DNA of 64,000 nucleotides, taken from the NCBI GenBank assembly GCA_027482185.1, contig JAIXWF010000013.1, positions 1,054,001 through 1,118,000 on the forward strand, written 5' to 3'. The DNA is from Opitutaceae bacterium. GTDB lineage: Bacteria; Verrucomicrobiota; Verrucomicrobiia; Opitutales; Opitutaceae. Shown here piece after piece: positions 41,872 through 51,337 of this stretch (its first letter is position 1; each line of letters begins with the position of its first letter). Made by a program: the position numbers and the translations under genes. The notes beneath the pieces were generated by a model. That model was not told the origin of the DNA. It saw nothing but the letters and a program-made list of their open reading frames with translations, and made no database searches.

Positions 41872-41901
41872 GTCAGCCGCCTTACCGTCATCCGCCTTAC
41901 T
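41872..41901 (+). promoter_or_regulatory. Two 15-base direct repeats upstream of the MarR gene (candidate operator)
   Basis: GTCAGCCGCCTTACC (41872-41886) and GTCATCCGCCTTACT (41887-41901) match at 13 of 15 positions and end 9 bases before the marR start. A related inverted segment (TTAGGCGAC) lies just upstream near 41858. It may be the autorepression site, or another short-period repeat array. Confidence 0.4.
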
Positions 41902-41910
41902 ATTTCCGCA

Positions 41911-42492
41911 ATGCCGCACCTGCTGCTCAAAGACCTGCCGCGCTACGAATGCCTCCTGGAGGCCGCGAAGGAATTTCCCGACCTCGACCCGTCGGCGGCG
42001 GAGGCGTTTTTGCACCTGTTGCGCACGGGCGACGAGGCGTTCGGCGTGACGGAGCGCCACTTCGCGGCGCACCACATTTCCCAGGGGCGATTCGGCGTCC
42101 TGATGCTGCTGTGGCGCGGGGCGCAGCCGCGGTCCGCGGGCAACGCCCAGCCGCCCGGCTGCGGCCCGCGGACGCCGGCCGAGTTGGCCGATGCCGCCGG
42201 CGTGACGCGCGCCACCATGACCGGTTTGATCGACACCCTGGAACGCGACGGCTTCGTCAAACGGGAGCCCGACCCCTCGGACCGCCGCATGCTGCTGGTG
42301 CAGCTGACGGCCAAAGCGGAGAATTTCCTGCGCGCCTTCATGCCCGGCCATTTCCGCAGCGTCGCCGCCGTCATGGACACCCTGAGCGAGACCGAGCGGA
42401 AGACGCTTGTGAGGCTCCTCGTGAAGATCCAGCGGCAGGTTTCCGCGCTGAAAGCGGAAGATCCGTCCGCCGAAGGCACCGCCGCCCGTTGA
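41911..42492 (+). CDS. MarR-family transcriptional regulator of the adjacent efflux operon
   Basis: A 193-residue winged-helix regulator. HISQGRFGVLMLLWRG begins the DNA-binding domain; TPAELADAAGVTRATMTGLIDTLERDGFVKREPDPSDRRMLLVQLTAKAE is the HTH and wing with the MarR signature DxRxxxVxLT. The insert with GNAQPPGCGPR is longer than usual before the recognition helices. Encoded just before an RND efflux set in the same direction, so it most likely represses it and itself. ATG 41911 was chosen since the upstream extension reads into repeat DNA. Confidence 0.9.
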   Translation: MPHLLLKDLPRYECLLEAAKEFPDLDPSAAEAFLHLLRTGDEAFGVTERHFAAHHISQGRFGVLMLLWRGAQPRSAGNAQPPGCGPRTPAELADAAGVTRATMTGLIDTLERDGFVKREPDPSDRRMLLVQLTAKAENFLRAFMPGHFRSVAAVMDTLSETERKTLVRLLVKIQRQVSALKAEDPSAEGTAAR

Positions 42493-42532
42493 ATCGCCGA
42501 ACCTTTTCCAAGAACCACATCCCGCCGTTCCC

Positions 42533-43651
42533 ATGCTCAAGAAATTCGCCCTCGCTCTCGCCGGATTCGCCGTCCTGGTCGTGACTCTCGGTGCCGTCAA
42601 AGTGGCCCAGATCAAGAAAATGTCCGAGATGGACCACTCGGTGCCGCCGAGCTCCGTCGCGACCTTCGCCGCGAAGGCGGTCGAGTGGCAGCCGACGCTG
42701 AAATCCATCGGCACGCTCGCCCCGGTCGAAGGCGTCACGGTCGCCGCCGATGCCGACGGCACCATCGTCCGCATCGCCGCGGAAAGCGGCACCGCCGTGA
42801 AGGCCGGGGACATGCTGGTCGAGCTCGATACCTCCGTCGAGCAGGCCAACCTCCGCTCCGCCGAAGCCACCGCCGAGCTCAACCGCATCAACCTCGAGCG
42901 CGCCCGCGACCTCTGGAACCGCCAGGCGATCGCCAAGTCGGACTTCGACGCCGCCGACGCCGCCGCCAAGCAGGCGCTGGCCGCCGTGTCCGCGATCAAG
43001 GCCCAGATCGCCAAGAAGCAGGTCCGGGCGCCGTTCGCCGGCCGGGTCGGTATCCGCCACGTCAACACGGGCCAGTTCGTCGCCCGCGGCCAGGCCCTGC
43101 TGCCGCTGCAGAAACTCGATCCGATCTACGTCAACTTCAACATCCCGCAGCGCTTCCTGCCGGCCCTCTCGCCGGGCCAGGTCGTCGCCGTGGCGGTCGA
43201 CGCGTACGAGAAGCCCTTCCCGGGCAAGATCACGGCCATCAATTCCGAGGTCGACGCCGCGACCCGCAACGTCTCGGTGCAGGCCACGATCGCCAATCCG
43301 AACGAGGCCCTCCGCGCCGGCATGTTCGTGCGCGTCGAGGTCGAATTGCCCGCCGGCGAGCCGCAGGTGGTCGTGCCCGCGACGGCCATCGCGTATGCCT
43401 CCTACGGCAATTCCGTGTATGTCGTGGAAAAGATGAAGCATCCCGACGGCAAAGAATACGTGGGCGTGCGCCAGCAGTTCGTGAAACTCGGCGCCACGCG
43501 CGGCGATCTCGTTGCCGTCACCGGCGGCCTCAAGGCCGGCGAGGAAGTCGTTTCCGCCGGGGTCTTCAAACTCCGCAATGCCGCGCCGGTGCAGGTGAAC
43601 AACACCGTGCAGCCCACGAGCAATCCGGCGCCCAAGCCCGCCAATACCTGA
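42533..43651 (+). CDS. RND efflux membrane-fusion (periplasmic adaptor) protein
   Basis: A 372-residue protein anchored by an N-terminal helix (FALALAGFAVLVVTLGAV). The lipoyl half-motifs (VEGVTVAADADGTIVRIAAESGTAVKAGDMLVELD and KKQVRAPFAGRVGIRHVNTGQFVARGQALLPL) flank a coiled-coil hairpin (EQANLRSAEATAELNRINLERARDLWNRQ). Beta-barrel and membrane-proximal domains follow. The protein links the RND pump to the outer-membrane channel. It sits 41 bases after marR and before the pump gene. Confidence 0.93.
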   Translation: MLKKFALALAGFAVLVVTLGAVKVAQIKKMSEMDHSVPPSSVATFAAKAVEWQPTLKSIGTLAPVEGVTVAADADGTIVRIAAESGTAVKAGDMLVELDTSVEQANLRSAEATAELNRINLERARDLWNRQAIAKSDFDAADAAAKQALAAVSAIKAQIAKKQVRAPFAGRVGIRHVNTGQFVARGQALLPLQKLDPIYVNFNIPQRFLPALSPGQVVAVAVDAYEKPFPGKITAINSEVDAATRNVSVQATIANPNEALRAGMFVRVEVELPAGEPQVVVPATAIAYASYGNSVYVVEKMKHPDGKEYVGVRQQFVKLGATRGDLVAVTGGLKAGEEVVSAGVFKLRNAAPVQVNNTVQPTSNPAPKPANT

Positions 43652-43756
43652 TCCGCCCGCCCGGCCGAATCGTCCGCCGCCCCGCGGCCGCCGCGGCGGC
43701 CGCATCCGGCGGCCCGCCTCGCGCCGCACCCACCGCAGCCCTCTCTCCCGCTTCCC

Positions 43757-46700
43757 ATGGTCTCGAAAAGTTTCACCGACATGTTCGTCCGCAAGCCGGT
43801 CATCGCGCTTGTCGTCAACATCGTCATCCTCGTCGTGGGCGTCGTCGCCTACTTCAAACTCAACACGCGCCAGTACCCGCGCAGCGACAGCGCCGTGGTC
43901 AACGTCACCACGGTCTATTTCGGCGCCAGCGCCGACACCGTGCGCGGCTACATCACGACCCAGATCGAGCGCGTGATCGCGAGCGCCGACGGCATCGACT
44001 ACATCGAATCCGAAAGTCGCGCCGGCCTCAGCACGATCAAGGTTTTCCTGCGGCTCAACTACGACACCAACGCCGCGCTCGCCCAGATCAGCGCGAAGAT
44101 CGACCAGGTCCGCAACGAACTCCCGCCCGAGTCCGAGGCGCCGACGATCAGCGTGGAGACCGCGGACAACCAGTTCGCGTCGATGTACCTGAGTTTCTAC
44201 TCCGACACCCTCGACCAGAACCAGATCACCGACTACCTGAACCGCATGGTGCAGCCGCGCCTCTCCGCCACGAAGGGCGTGCAGAAGGCGGACGTCCTCG
44301 GCGGCCGCGTCTTCGCAATGCGCATCTGGCTCAAGCCCGACGAACTGGCCGCGCGCGGCCTCAGCCCGGCCGAAGTCCGCCAGGCGCTCGCGTCGAACAA
44401 CGCGCTCGCGGCCGTCGGCGCGACCAAGGGTTCGATGCTCTCCGTTTCCCTCATCGCCAACACCGACCTGAAGAATGTCGCGGAATTCCGCCAGATGGTC
44501 GTCGCCGAGAAGAACGGCGTGATCGTGCGGCTCGAGGACGTCGCCGACGTCGTGCTCGGCGCCGAAAGCTACGACGAGGAAGTCCGCTTCGGCGGCCAGA
44601 CCGCGACGTTCATGGGCGTGTGGGTGCTCCCGTCCGAGAGCACCGTCGAGGTCATCCAGCGCGTGCGCGCCGCGATGCCCGACATCCAGCGCAGCCTGCC
44701 CGCCGGCCTCAACGCCAAGATCGCCTACGATGCTTCCAAGTACATCGAGGATGCGCTCAAGGAGATCGTCAAAACCCTCGTCGAGACCCTCCTCATCGTC
44801 ACCGTCGTCATCTTCCTGTTCATGGGCTCGCTGCGGTCCGTGCTGATCCCGATCGTGGCCATGCCGCTGTCGCTCGTCGGCGCGCTGTTCCTCATGCTGG
44901 TGATGGGCTTCACGGTGAACCTCCTGACGCTCCTCGCGATCGTGCTCGCGGTCGGTATCGTCGTCGACGACGCGATCGTCGTCGTCGAGAACATCGAGCG
45001 GCATATCCGCGAAGGCAGTACGCCGGTCGACGCCGCCATTCTCGGCGCGCGCGAACTGGTCGGTCCCGTCATTTCGATGACCATCACGCTCGCCGCGGTG
45101 TACGCGCCGATCGGCTTCCAGGGCGGATTGACGGGCGCGCTGTTCCGCGAGTTCGCCTTCACGCTCGCCGGCTCCGTCGCGGTGTCGGGTTTCGTGGCGC
45201 TGACGCTCTCGCCGATGATGAGCGCGTACCTGCTGAAGGGCGGCGGCGCCACCGAGAGCGGGCTTTCGGGCTGGACGAACCACCAGTTCGACCGCCTGCG
45301 GAACCGTTACGAGCAATGGATCGGCGCCAGCCTCGGCTGGGTGCCCGTCACCCTGACGGTCGCGGTGCTGCTCACGCTGCTCCTGCCGGTGTTCGTGATG
45401 TTTGCGAACCGCGAATTGGCCCCGAAGGAAGACCAAGGCGTGGTGTTCAGCATCCTGCTGCCGGCGCCGACGGCGACGATCGACCAGAACGTGATCTACG
45501 CCCGCGAGGTCCAGAAGGCCTTCGAGGCCGTGCCCGAGTACGAGCAGTCTTTCCAGATCACCGGGGCGAACTTCGGTTTCTCCGGCATCATCCTGAAGCC
45601 GTGGTCCGAACGGAAACGCTCGTCCCTGCAGATCGAGCAGTCGCTGATGGGCCCGGCCGCGGCCATCCCGGGCATGAACGTGGTCATCACGACGCCCGAG
45701 CCGCTGCCCTCCGGCGGCCAGTTCCCGATCGAGTTCGTGCTCCGTTCGACGGCGGACCACCAGCAGATGCTCGAGTACGCGCAGCAGCTCGTGCTTTACG
45801 CCAACACCGAGGCCAACGCGCCCAACGCGGCCCCCACGTTCTACTTCGCCGACAGCGACCTGAAGTTCGACCTGCCGCAGGTCGAGATCGAGATCGACAA
45901 GGACAAGGTCGCGTCGATGGGGCTCAACCTCAGCGATGTGGCCCGCGACCTCGGCTCGATGCTGGGCGGCGGCTACGTCAACCGCTTCATCAACGAGGGC
46001 CGCAGCTACCGCGTGATCCCGAAGGTGGAGCGCGGCGAGCGCCTCAACGCGGACCAATTGCTCAACTACCACATCCGCGGCCCGCGCGGTCAGCTCATCC
46101 CGCTGTCGACGATCGCGACGCTCAAGGAGACGGTGCAGCCCCGCACGCTCAACCGCTTCCAGCAGCTGAATTCCGTCAAGATCACGGGCGTGGGTCCCAG
46201 CATCGACGAGGCGCTGAAGAAGCTCGAGGCCAAGGCCGCCGAGATTCTGCCGCCCGGCTACACCATCGACTACGGCGGCCAGTCCCGGCAGCTGCGCAAC
46301 GAGGGCAACGCCCTCTGGAAGGCCTTCGTCCTCGCCGGCCTGCTCATCTTCCTCGTGCTCGCGGCGCAGTTCAACAGCTTCCGCGATCCGTTCATCATTC
46401 TGCTCGGTTCCGTGCCGCTCGCGATCTTCGGGGCGATGCTGCCGATCTTCCTCTGGAAGACCTCGCTCAACATCTATTCCCAGATCGGTCTGATCACGCT
46501 CGTCGGCCTCATCGCCAAGAACGGCATCCTGATCGTCGAATTCGCGAACAGTCTCCAGGAACAGGGCGTCGCCAAAGCCGAGGCCATCCGCCGTGCCTCG
46601 GCCACCCGCCTGCGGCCCGTGCTCATGACGTCCGCCGCGACGGTGTTCGGCCATCTCATGCTGATCTTCGTGACCGGCCCCGGCGCCGCTTCCCGCAACA

Positions 46701-46864
46701 GCATCGGCTGGATTCTCGTCGTCGGCATGGCCGTCGGCACGCTCTTCACGCTGTTTGTCGTGCCCGCGTTCTACATGCTGATCGCCCGCGACCATCACCG
46801 CGAGGCCGCCCACGGGTCCGTTCCCGGGGCCTCCGCCGTTGCCTCGGCGGTTCCCGCCAAGTAA
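43757..46864 (+). CDS. RND-family multidrug efflux permease (AcrB/MexF-like)
   Basis: A 1035-residue pump of the HAE-1 type with 12 transmembrane helices and two large periplasmic loops. The proton-relay aspartates are in VVDDAIVVVEN near residue 400 and the coupling lysine is in LIAKNGILIVEFANS in helix 10. The N-terminus (FTDMFVRKPVIALVVNIVILVVGVVAYFKL), PRSDSAVVNVTTVYFGASADTV and ADVLGGRVFAMRIWLKPDELAARGLSPAEVRQAL are typical. It exports hydrophobic compounds with protons. Drug specificity cannot be predicted. Confidence 0.95.
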   Translation: MVSKSFTDMFVRKPVIALVVNIVILVVGVVAYFKLNTRQYPRSDSAVVNVTTVYFGASADTVRGYITTQIERVIASADGIDYIESESRAGLSTIKVFLRLNYDTNAALAQISAKIDQVRNELPPESEAPTISVETADNQFASMYLSFYSDTLDQNQITDYLNRMVQPRLSATKGVQKADVLGGRVFAMRIWLKPDELAARGLSPAEVRQALASNNALAAVGATKGSMLSVSLIANTDLKNVAEFRQMVVAEKNGVIVRLEDVADVVLGAESYDEEVRFGGQTATFMGVWVLPSESTVEVIQRVRAAMPDIQRSLPAGLNAKIAYDASKYIEDALKEIVKTLVETLLIVTVVIFLFMGSLRSVLIPIVAMPLSLVGALFLMLVMGFTVNLLTLLAIVLAVGIVVDDAIVVVENIERHIREGSTPVDAAILGARELVGPVISMTITLAAVYAPIGFQGGLTGALFREFAFTLAGSVAVSGFVALTLSPMMSAYLLKGGGATESGLSGWTNHQFDRLRNRYEQWIGASLGWVPVTLTVAVLLTLLLPVFVMFANRELAPKEDQGVVFSILLPAPTATIDQNVIYAREVQKAFEAVPEYEQSFQITGANFGFSGIILKPWSERKRSSLQIEQSLMGPAAAIPGMNVVITTPEPLPSGGQFPIEFVLRSTADHQQMLEYAQQLVLYANTEANAPNAAPTFYFADSDLKFDLPQVEIEIDKDKVASMGLNLSDVARDLGSMLGGGYVNRFINEGRSYRVIPKVERGERLNADQLLNYHIRGPRGQLIPLSTIATLKETVQPRTLNRFQQLNSVKITGVGPSIDEALKKLEAKAAEILPPGYTIDYGGQSRQLRNEGNALWKAFVLAGLLIFLVLAAQFNSFRDPFIILLGSVPLAIFGAMLPIFLWKTSLNIYSQIGLITLVGLIAKNGILIVEFANSLQEQGVAKAEAIRRASATRLRPVLMTSAATVFGHLMLIFVTGPGAASRNSIGWILVVGMAVGTLFTLFVVPAFYMLIARDHHREAAHGSVPGASAVASAVPAK

Positions 46865-46888
46865 AACTCCTGCCACGCCCGCTCATCC

Positions 46889-48265
46889 ATGAAACTTGCC
46901 CGCCATTATTTTTCGCCGGTCGTTTCCCTTGCCGCGCTTTCGCTGGCCTGCACCGCGCCGGACCTCCGGTCCGCCCCGGCTGCGGCGACGTTGCCGCCGC
47001 CGAAACAGCAACCCGTGCCGGACGCGCTCGATCTCAAGACGGCGATCACCTACGCGCTCGAGAACAACTTCGCGATCCGTCAGGCCCGCGAACGCATCCG
47101 GCAGCAGGACGGCGTCGTCGTCGAAGTCTCGGCCCGGACGATCCCGAATGTCGGCGCTTCCGCGTCGTACCAGCTCAACGACAAGGAAATCAGCGCCGGC
47201 TTCCCGGCCAGCGACCAGGCGTGGCAGATCAGCCTCACGGCGACGCAGACGATCTACGCCGGCGGCGGGGTCCAATCGTCCGTCCGCAGTTCCAAGCTCG
47301 CCCGCGAAGCGGCCATGCTCGAACTCCAGGCGGTCATCAATGAATCGCTCCTGCAGGTCCGCACGTCGTTCTACTCGGTCCTGCTCGCGCGCGAGCGGAT
47401 CACGGTCCAGGAATCCAACCTCGAGCTGCTCCAGCAGCAGCTGAAGACGACGAGCGACCGCTTCGAGGCCGGCACCGTTTCCAGTTTCGAGAAACTGCGG
47501 GCCGAGGTCGCCGTGGCCAACGCCAAGGCGCCGCTGATCGCCGCGCGCAACGACTACCGCCTCGCCGTCGAGAGCCTGCGCCAGGCGCTCGGATTCACCA
47601 CCAACACGCCGGAATCCCTCCGGAAGGTACCGGAGTTTGTCGGCACGCTCGCGTTCACGCCGCAGACCTACGATCTGCAGGCTTCGTTCGAGGCCGCCCG
47701 GGCCAACCGGCCCGACCTCGAACGCATCGCCCGGCTCGCGGATGCCCGCGGCGAGGCCGTCGTGTCGGCCCGTTCGGCGTTCTACCCGACCGTGGCGGCC
47801 TTCGGCGGTTGGACGCTCCGCAAAGGCGCGACCGACCGTTTCGGCGACTCCAACAACGGCTGGCTCGTCGGCGTGCAATCGCAGTGGGACATCTTCGACG
47901 GCAAGGCGACCGCCGGCCGCGTCGCGCAGGCCAAGTCCCAGCTGGAGCAAATCAAGCTCACGCTGACCGAGGCCCAGCTGGCGGTGGAGATCGAGGTGCG
48001 CCGGGCGCACTCGCGCTGGCAGGAGGCGACCGAGCTCGCCGAAGCCTCGCAGAAGGTGGTCGAGCAGGCGACGGAAGCGGTGCGGCTCGCGAACGCGCGG
48101 TACAGCGCCGGGACGAGCACGCAACTTGACGTGCTCGCCGCGCAGGTCGATCTCACGACGGCCCGCACGAATCAGATCCTCGCCTTCTACAACTACAACG
48201 TGGCGATCGCCTCCCTGCGCAAGGCGATCGGCAAGGCGGACGAGTACGTGACCGAGGCGCGCTGA
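46889..48265 (+). CDS. TolC-family outer-membrane efflux channel
   Basis: A 458-residue protein with a signal peptide, then the duplicated helical-hairpin pattern of TolC: LDLKTAITYALENNFAIRQARERIRQQDG, NDYRLAVESLRQALGF, ARANRPDLERIARLADARGEAV, and a final QLDVLAAQVDLTTARTNQILAFYNYNVAIASLRKAIG. It forms the outer-membrane exit duct. It completes the marR, adaptor, pump, channel unit and starts 25 bases after the pump gene. Confidence 0.94.
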   Translation: MKLARHYFSPVVSLAALSLACTAPDLRSAPAAATLPPPKQQPVPDALDLKTAITYALENNFAIRQARERIRQQDGVVVEVSARTIPNVGASASYQLNDKEISAGFPASDQAWQISLTATQTIYAGGGVQSSVRSSKLAREAAMLELQAVINESLLQVRTSFYSVLLARERITVQESNLELLQQQLKTTSDRFEAGTVSSFEKLRAEVAVANAKAPLIAARNDYRLAVESLRQALGFTTNTPESLRKVPEFVGTLAFTPQTYDLQASFEAARANRPDLERIARLADARGEAVVSARSAFYPTVAAFGGWTLRKGATDRFGDSNNGWLVGVQSQWDIFDGKATAGRVAQAKSQLEQIKLTLTEAQLAVEIEVRRAHSRWQEATELAEASQKVVEQATEAVRLANARYSAGTSTQLDVLAAQVDLTTARTNQILAFYNYNVAIASLRKAIGKADEYVTEAR

Positions 48266-48322
48266 GCGCGCCGCCCGGTCCGCGGAAAATCCGGATTTCG
48301 GCGGCACCCGGCCGGCCCAGCC

Positions 48323-51277
48323 ATGTCGTTGCCGCGGTCGATGATACCCTTCCGGCTTCTCCTGGCGCTCGCCGGTGGGGGCGGAGCCGTGGTCCTGCTG
48401 GGCCTTGGGCTCGCCTTCACGCCGGCGGTGCAGTCGTGGGCCGTCGGGCGGGAATTGGCCAGGATTCCGGGGTGGTCGATCCGAATCGACGGCGCGACCG
48501 TGCGTCCGGGCCGGATCGAGTTGCGCGGGCTCACGGCCCGGCGCGCCGGGGTCGCACTTCGGGCCCCGCACGCCGAACTGAGGTTGCCGGTCCTGCCGAT
48601 TTGGCGCCGCAGCGAGTGGAAGATCGAGGAACTCAAGGCCGCCGGTTGGACGCTGGAGCTTGCGTCGTCTGAGGCCGCGGGACCGTCGCCTGCTTGGCTT
48701 GAGCTCATCCAAACCTCGGCGGCCTTCGGTCCCGTGGCCCGGGTTTTCGGCCGGCTGCCCGAATTGGAGGTCGGTCGGCCGCTGCCGGCCGAACTCGAAA
48801 TCGGCCGGCTCCACTTGGCGGGCGAGATTCGGTCCGGCGGCGATCAAGGCATGGGCGTGAAGCTCGACGGCCGCGGGCCGCAGGCCGGGCAGGGCGCGCG
48901 GTTGGCGGTGGCGCTTCGTTCCGGAACCGGCGCCGCCGCCGAGGGCGCCACGGGCGAGTTGCGGCTCGAGGTCGGCGCCGACCGGGCGTTGACGGCAGTC
49001 GTGCTGACTTTGGATTTCCCGCCGACGGCGTCGGCCCCCGAATGGCAGGCCCAGGCCGAACTCCGGCACGCGGGCGCGCGCGAGACGCGCCGCTGGAGCG
49101 TGGCGAGCGGCGGGCGCAATCTGCTTTCGGTCGAGGGCGCGCGCGACCCGGCCGCCGCGGGGTGGCGGGGTACCTGGCGGGTGGCGCTGCTCGGCGGCGA
49201 GGCCGGCCGGCTCGGCCTGCTGCCGGCGTGGCCGGTGACGTCGCTTTCCGGCGGCGGCGAATGGGAGGCCGCGGCGCCGGCGGCGGAATTCGGGATCCGG
49301 GGGCGTTTTGAAGTCGGATCCGACGGCCGCGTCCCGTGGCCCGGCGGGCTCACCGGACTCGGGACCGTGACCGGCACCGGCGACTTTGCCGCCACGCTCG
49401 GCGCCGAGCGGCTGACTTGCCACGAGGCGCGCCTGGCCCTGCATGCGGCGGAGGCGTCCGCCGCAACCCTGCGCATTCTCCAGCCTTTCGCCGTCGCGTG
49501 GCGGAATCGCGAACTCGCGGTTGTCGATCCGGAGCGCGATCTGCTTGCGTTCACGGCGCATGCGGTGCCGGTGCGCTGGCTCCAGCCGCTGCTCCCGGCC
49601 GGATGGGATCTGCGCGCCGGCACGATGCAGGGCGAATTCACCGGCGGCGTGCGTTCCGGCGGCCTCGCGTTGCGGTCGAGTGCGCCGTTCCGGGTGTCGG
49701 ATTTGGAATTCGGATACAAGGGAGAGCACCGGGGGCCCGGGATCGGACTGCGGGGCTTCGCCACCGCCGATTGGTCCGGGCACGGGTGGCAATGGGGCGT
49801 GGCGGACGGCGTCGTGACCCGCGGGGACCGGACGGTCGGCGAACTGGAAGCCAAAGCGGGGCGGCTGGCGGATTCCGCGCAACCGGTGAAGTTCACCGGC
49901 AGTTTCGGCGGCAGCCTGCCGGAATGGATGCGATTGCTGGCCGGGCCGGCGGGCGGCGGTTGGTCGGCCGGGACCATCAAGGCGAACTTCGGCGGCCAGC
50001 TGACGGACAAACTCGAAGTGCAGTTGCAGGGACGGGTGCAGGACGCGGCTGCGGTGGGTGCACCGAACGGCGAACGCCTGCCGGAGTTGGACGTCGACCT
50101 GCGGATCGATGTCGCGGCCGACGGCCGGTGGGCGGGGAGCGGCCCGATCAAAGTCGCCTGCGGCAGCCGCGGAACCGATCTGGCCGTCGCCGGTACCGTC
50201 GAACCGGCAGGTGAAGGCCGCCGTCGAATCGACCTGCGCCTCGCCGGGAACGAATGGCATGGCCGCGACGTCGCCGCGTGGGGCGCCGCCCTGGGCGAAA
50301 CGCTTGCCGGGGCGCCGACGGGCCTCGCGGGTTGGGAAGGCGTGATCGGGTTGCAGGCGGCGCGGTTGGCCGGCGTGCTGCCGGTCGACCTCGAAGCGGC
50401 GGCGGTCGTGCTGAAGTTGTCCGAGGCCGGTTTTGCGTTCGAGACCGGCGCCGCGCGGGTGGGCGAGGGGGTGGCGACCCTGGGAGGCCAGTTGCGCCGA
50501 AGTGCGCCCGGCAAACCATGGACGGCGGACCTGTCCTTCCGCCTGCGCGAGGTCGACCCGGCGGTTTGGTTCGGCGTCGGCGTCCCGGCCGGCGCCGCCG
50601 TGGCCGAAGGTCGGTTCGATGCCGAGGCCGCCCTGACGGGCCGCGCCGCGACGTTGGCGGAGCTGGAGCAAGCGATGACGGGCGAATGGCAGGTGACCAG
50701 CCGCGGCGGACTGTTTCGCGGACTGGCAACGGCGGTGGCCGGGCCCACGGAAAGCCCGGGACGGTTGGCGGGCATTTTGGCTTCGGCGGGCAACGTGCTG
50801 GGCGGACTCACGGGCCGCCGCGAAGCCAACGACATCGCCGGCCGGCCCGAAGCCGCCGCGGAGCTCGCGCGGCTGCTGGGTGCGATCCGCTACGACCAAC
50901 TCAGCTTGCGGGTGGCCGCGACGGGCGCGCGGGCGACGGTGTCGGAGTTTTCGCTCATCTCCCCGGATCTGCGGCTGGTTGGTGGCGGACGCATCGTGCC
51001 GGCCGCGGCGGGCCCGCTCGCGGCGGCGGAAGTGGATCTCGACCTTGCGCTGCGGGTCCGCGGCCGGCCCGGCGAGCTCCTGAAATACCTCGGCGTGCCC
51101 GAGGGCGCGGCCGACGATCTCGGCTACACGGCGAGCGGCCTGCCGGTGCATCTCGGCGGGACGGCCGCGCGGACCGATGCCGCGGACCTGGGCCGCCGGT
51201 TGTCTGCCCTTGCGGCGGAGAAAACCGGCGTGGCGGAAAAAGCGTCGGAGTTGCTCAACCGGATCCGCGGCAAATGA
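48323..51277 (+). CDS. AsmA/TamB-like large envelope protein
   Basis: A 984-residue protein with one N-terminal membrane helix (LLLALAGGGGAVVLLGLGLAF) and a long beta-rich region exposed to the periplasm. Repeats of amphipathic strands such as VRPGRIELRGLTARRAGVALRAPHAELRLPVLPIW are typical of AsmA-like, DUF748-like or TamB-like bridge proteins that carry lipids between membranes. The AsmA-like C-terminal part (DPAVWFGVGVPAGAAVAEGRFDAEAALTGRAATLAELEQAMTG) supports this. It begins 58 bases after the efflux channel gene. The family assignment is tentative. Confidence 0.68.
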   Translation: MSLPRSMIPFRLLLALAGGGGAVVLLGLGLAFTPAVQSWAVGRELARIPGWSIRIDGATVRPGRIELRGLTARRAGVALRAPHAELRLPVLPIWRRSEWKIEELKAAGWTLELASSEAAGPSPAWLELIQTSAAFGPVARVFGRLPELEVGRPLPAELEIGRLHLAGEIRSGGDQGMGVKLDGRGPQAGQGARLAVALRSGTGAAAEGATGELRLEVGADRALTAVVLTLDFPPTASAPEWQAQAELRHAGARETRRWSVASGGRNLLSVEGARDPAAAGWRGTWRVALLGGEAGRLGLLPAWPVTSLSGGGEWEAAAPAAEFGIRGRFEVGSDGRVPWPGGLTGLGTVTGTGDFAATLGAERLTCHEARLALHAAEASAATLRILQPFAVAWRNRELAVVDPERDLLAFTAHAVPVRWLQPLLPAGWDLRAGTMQGEFTGGVRSGGLALRSSAPFRVSDLEFGYKGEHRGPGIGLRGFATADWSGHGWQWGVADGVVTRGDRTVGELEAKAGRLADSAQPVKFTGSFGGSLPEWMRLLAGPAGGGWSAGTIKANFGGQLTDKLEVQLQGRVQDAAAVGAPNGERLPELDVDLRIDVAADGRWAGSGPIKVACGSRGTDLAVAGTVEPAGEGRRRIDLRLAGNEWHGRDVAAWGAALGETLAGAPTGLAGWEGVIGLQAARLAGVLPVDLEAAAVVLKLSEAGFAFETGAARVGEGVATLGGQLRRSAPGKPWTADLSFRLREVDPAVWFGVGVPAGAAVAEGRFDAEAALTGRAATLAELEQAMTGEWQVTSRGGLFRGLATAVAGPTESPGRLAGILASAGNVLGGLTGRREANDIAGRPEAAAELARLLGAIRYDQLSLRVAATGARATVSEFSLISPDLRLVGGGRIVPAAAGPLAAAEVDLDLALRVRGRPGELLKYLGVPEGAADDLGYTASGLPVHLGGTAARTDAADLGRRLSALAAEKTGVAEKASELLNRIRGK

Positions 51278-51337
51278 ACGCCGCGGCCCGCGCCGGATCG
51301 GCGTGACAGCGGCGGTTTCGCGGCGCAGGTTGCCCCG

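Noticed and set aside
42371-46876. 1,501-residue open frame on the minus strand opposite the RND genes
   Set aside because: Composition is Arg/Asp/His/Glu-rich without domains; it is the complement of the well-supported adaptor and pump genes and comes from high GC at third positions.
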